A stretch of DNA of 7,739 nt. It comes from Thiolapillus brandeum. Lineage in GTDB: Bacteria; Pseudomonadota; Gammaproteobacteria; Chromatiales; Chromatiaceae. Below the pieces are notes generated by a model that saw only the letters and a program-made list of their open reading frames with translations, ran no database searches and was not told where the DNA came from. Location: contig DRLF01000223.1 in NCBI GenBank assembly GCA_011051425.1, positions 1 to 7,739 of the forward strand. Reading direction: 5' to 3'. A program made the position numbers and the translations under genes. Of the stretch, positions 6,712-7,739 are shown in pieces (position 1 is the stretch's first letter; each line of letters begins with the position of its first letter).

Positions 6712-7739
6712 ATCTGTATCCCCTCGATGGCTGCGACGGTATGCATGTCCTTGTCGCCCCGGCCGGACAGATTCACCAGCACCTTCTGATCCGGGTCCAT
6801 TTGCGCAGCCAGCTTCAAGGCGTAGGCAACAGCGTGGCTGGATTCCAGCGCGGGGATGATGCCTTCCGTCACAGTCAGCAGATGAAAAGCATCCAGCGCT
6901 TCCTTGTCATCCACGGCTACATAATTTGCCCTTCCCACATCCTTGAGCCAGGCATGTTCCGGTCCCACGCCAGGGTAGTCCAGACCCGCCGAGATGGAAT
7001 GGGTTTCGATGATCTGACCGTCCTTGTCTTCCATCAGATAGGTGCGGTTGCCATGGAGCACGCCGGGCTGCCCGGCGCAAAGCGGGGCGGCATGATGCCC
7101 CGTCTCAAGGCCATCGCCTGCAGCTTCCACACCGTAGATAGCCACCTGTTCGTCTTCCAGGAAGGGATGAAACAGTCCGATGGCATTGGAGCCGCCACCC
7201 ACACAGGCGACCAGGGCATCGGGCAGGCTGCCGGTCATTTCCTGAATCTGCTGGCGCGCTTCACGGCCGATGATGGTCTGGAAATCTCTCACCATGGTGG
7301 GATACGGGTGCGGTCCTGCCACAGTGCCGATGATGTAGAAAGTGTCATCCACGGTAGCCACCCAGTCGCGCATGGCTTCATTCAAGGCATCCTTGAGGGT
7401 TTTCGAGCCGGAGGAAACCGAGCGTACTTCGGCGCCGAGCAGGCGCATACGATAGACATTGGCTTCCTGGCGGGCCACATCCACCTCACCCATATAGACC
7501 ACGCATTCAAGACCCAGGCGCGCAGCCACCGTGGCAGTGGCCACGCCATGCTGCCCTGCCCCGGTCTCGGCGATGATGCGGGTCTTGCCCATGCGCTTGG
7601 CAAGCAGGGCTTGGCCGATGGTGTTGTTCACCTTGTGGGCGCCGGTGTGATTGAGGTCTTCGCGCTTGAGATAGATCTGTGCACCGCCGTTTTCCCGGCT
7701 CAGACGCTTGGCATGATAGATCGGCGATGGACGGCCCAC
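6708..7739 (-). CDS. trpB: Tryptophan synthase beta chain, missing its N-terminus at the window edge
   Basis: TrpB condenses indole with L-serine to tryptophan using pyridoxal phosphate. The window holds 343 C-terminal residues. About 51 N-terminal residues lie outside, judged from the offset to the Salmonella numbering. Numbered within the fragment, the PLP lysine is Lys36 in HTGAHKVNN (31-39), the catalytic acid is Glu58 in [10 protein letters not shown], the PLP phosphate loop is GGGSNAIG (181-188), Asp254 lies in [16 protein letters not shown], and Ser325 in NLSGRGDKD contacts the cofactor ring nitrogen. The first codon visible is GTG, here read as an internal Val (VGRPSP) and not a start. 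The reading frame is intact to the TGA that overlaps trpA. trpF would be expected further upstream in related genomes, outside the window. Confidence 0.97.
   Translation of the reverse strand: MGRPSPIYHAKRLSRENGGAQIYLKREDLNHTGAHKVNNTIGQALLAKRMGKTRIIAETGAGQHGVATATVAARLGLECVVYMGEVDVARQEANVYRMRLLGAEVRSVSSGSKTLKDALNEAMRDWVATVDDTFYIIGTVAGPHPYPTMVRDFQTIIGREARQQIQEMTGSLPDALVACVGGGSNAIGLFHPFLEDEQVAIYGVEAAGDGLETGHHAAPLCAGQPGVLHGNRTYLMEDKDGQIIETHSISAGLDYPGVGPEHAWLKDVGRANYVAVDDKEALDAFHLLTVTEGIIPALESSHAVAYALKLAAQMDPDQKVLVNLSGRGDKDMHTVAAIEGIQI

Overview
The window is a housekeeping region of a bacterial chromosome, most likely from a gammaproteobacterium. Nearly everything reads on the minus strand, in the order trpB (partial) - trpA - accD - folC - [one gene on the plus strand] - dedD-like SPOR gene - cvpA - purF (partial). 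The backbone accD-folC-dedD-cvpA-purF is the classic gammaproteobacterial order known from E. coli and Pseudomonas, and trpBA directly upstream of accD is also common in that group. The PurF, AccD and FolC sequences look like those of free-living Gammaproteobacteria. A genus cannot be assigned from the sequence alone.

Layout: 7739-5905 (minus) holds the end of the tryptophan pathway, trpB and trpA, joined by an ATGA overlap. 5864-3707 (minus) holds accD (acetyl-CoA carboxylase beta subunit) and folC (folylpolyglutamate / dihydrofolate synthase), tightly spaced and probably cotranscribed with trpBA. 1958-3637 (plus) is the odd element: a 559-residue secreted protein with a right-handed parallel beta-helix, a 'choice-of-anchor Q'-type ending and a further beta-rich C-terminal tail. 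It lies antisense to everything else, exactly where folC and dedD normally abut. 1777-1 (minus) holds the SPOR-domain protein, CvpA and the N-terminal third of PurF.

The plus-strand gene cuts the usual operon in two. The downstream half (dedD-cvpA-purF) can no longer simply continue from folC. The 180-bp gap between the divergent starts of dedD and the beta-helix gene contains a perfect TATAAT box on the minus strand, placed to give dedD a leader of roughly 27 nt, so the lower half probably has its own promoter. The beta-helix gene is convergent with folC (69-bp gap, no clear intrinsic terminator).

No RNA genes, CRISPR arrays, transposases, attachment sites or insertion sequences were seen. 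No intergenic stretch reaches 300 bp. The only real candidate for something new is the beta-helix gene and its unusual position and domain ending. Everything else is well-known metabolism.
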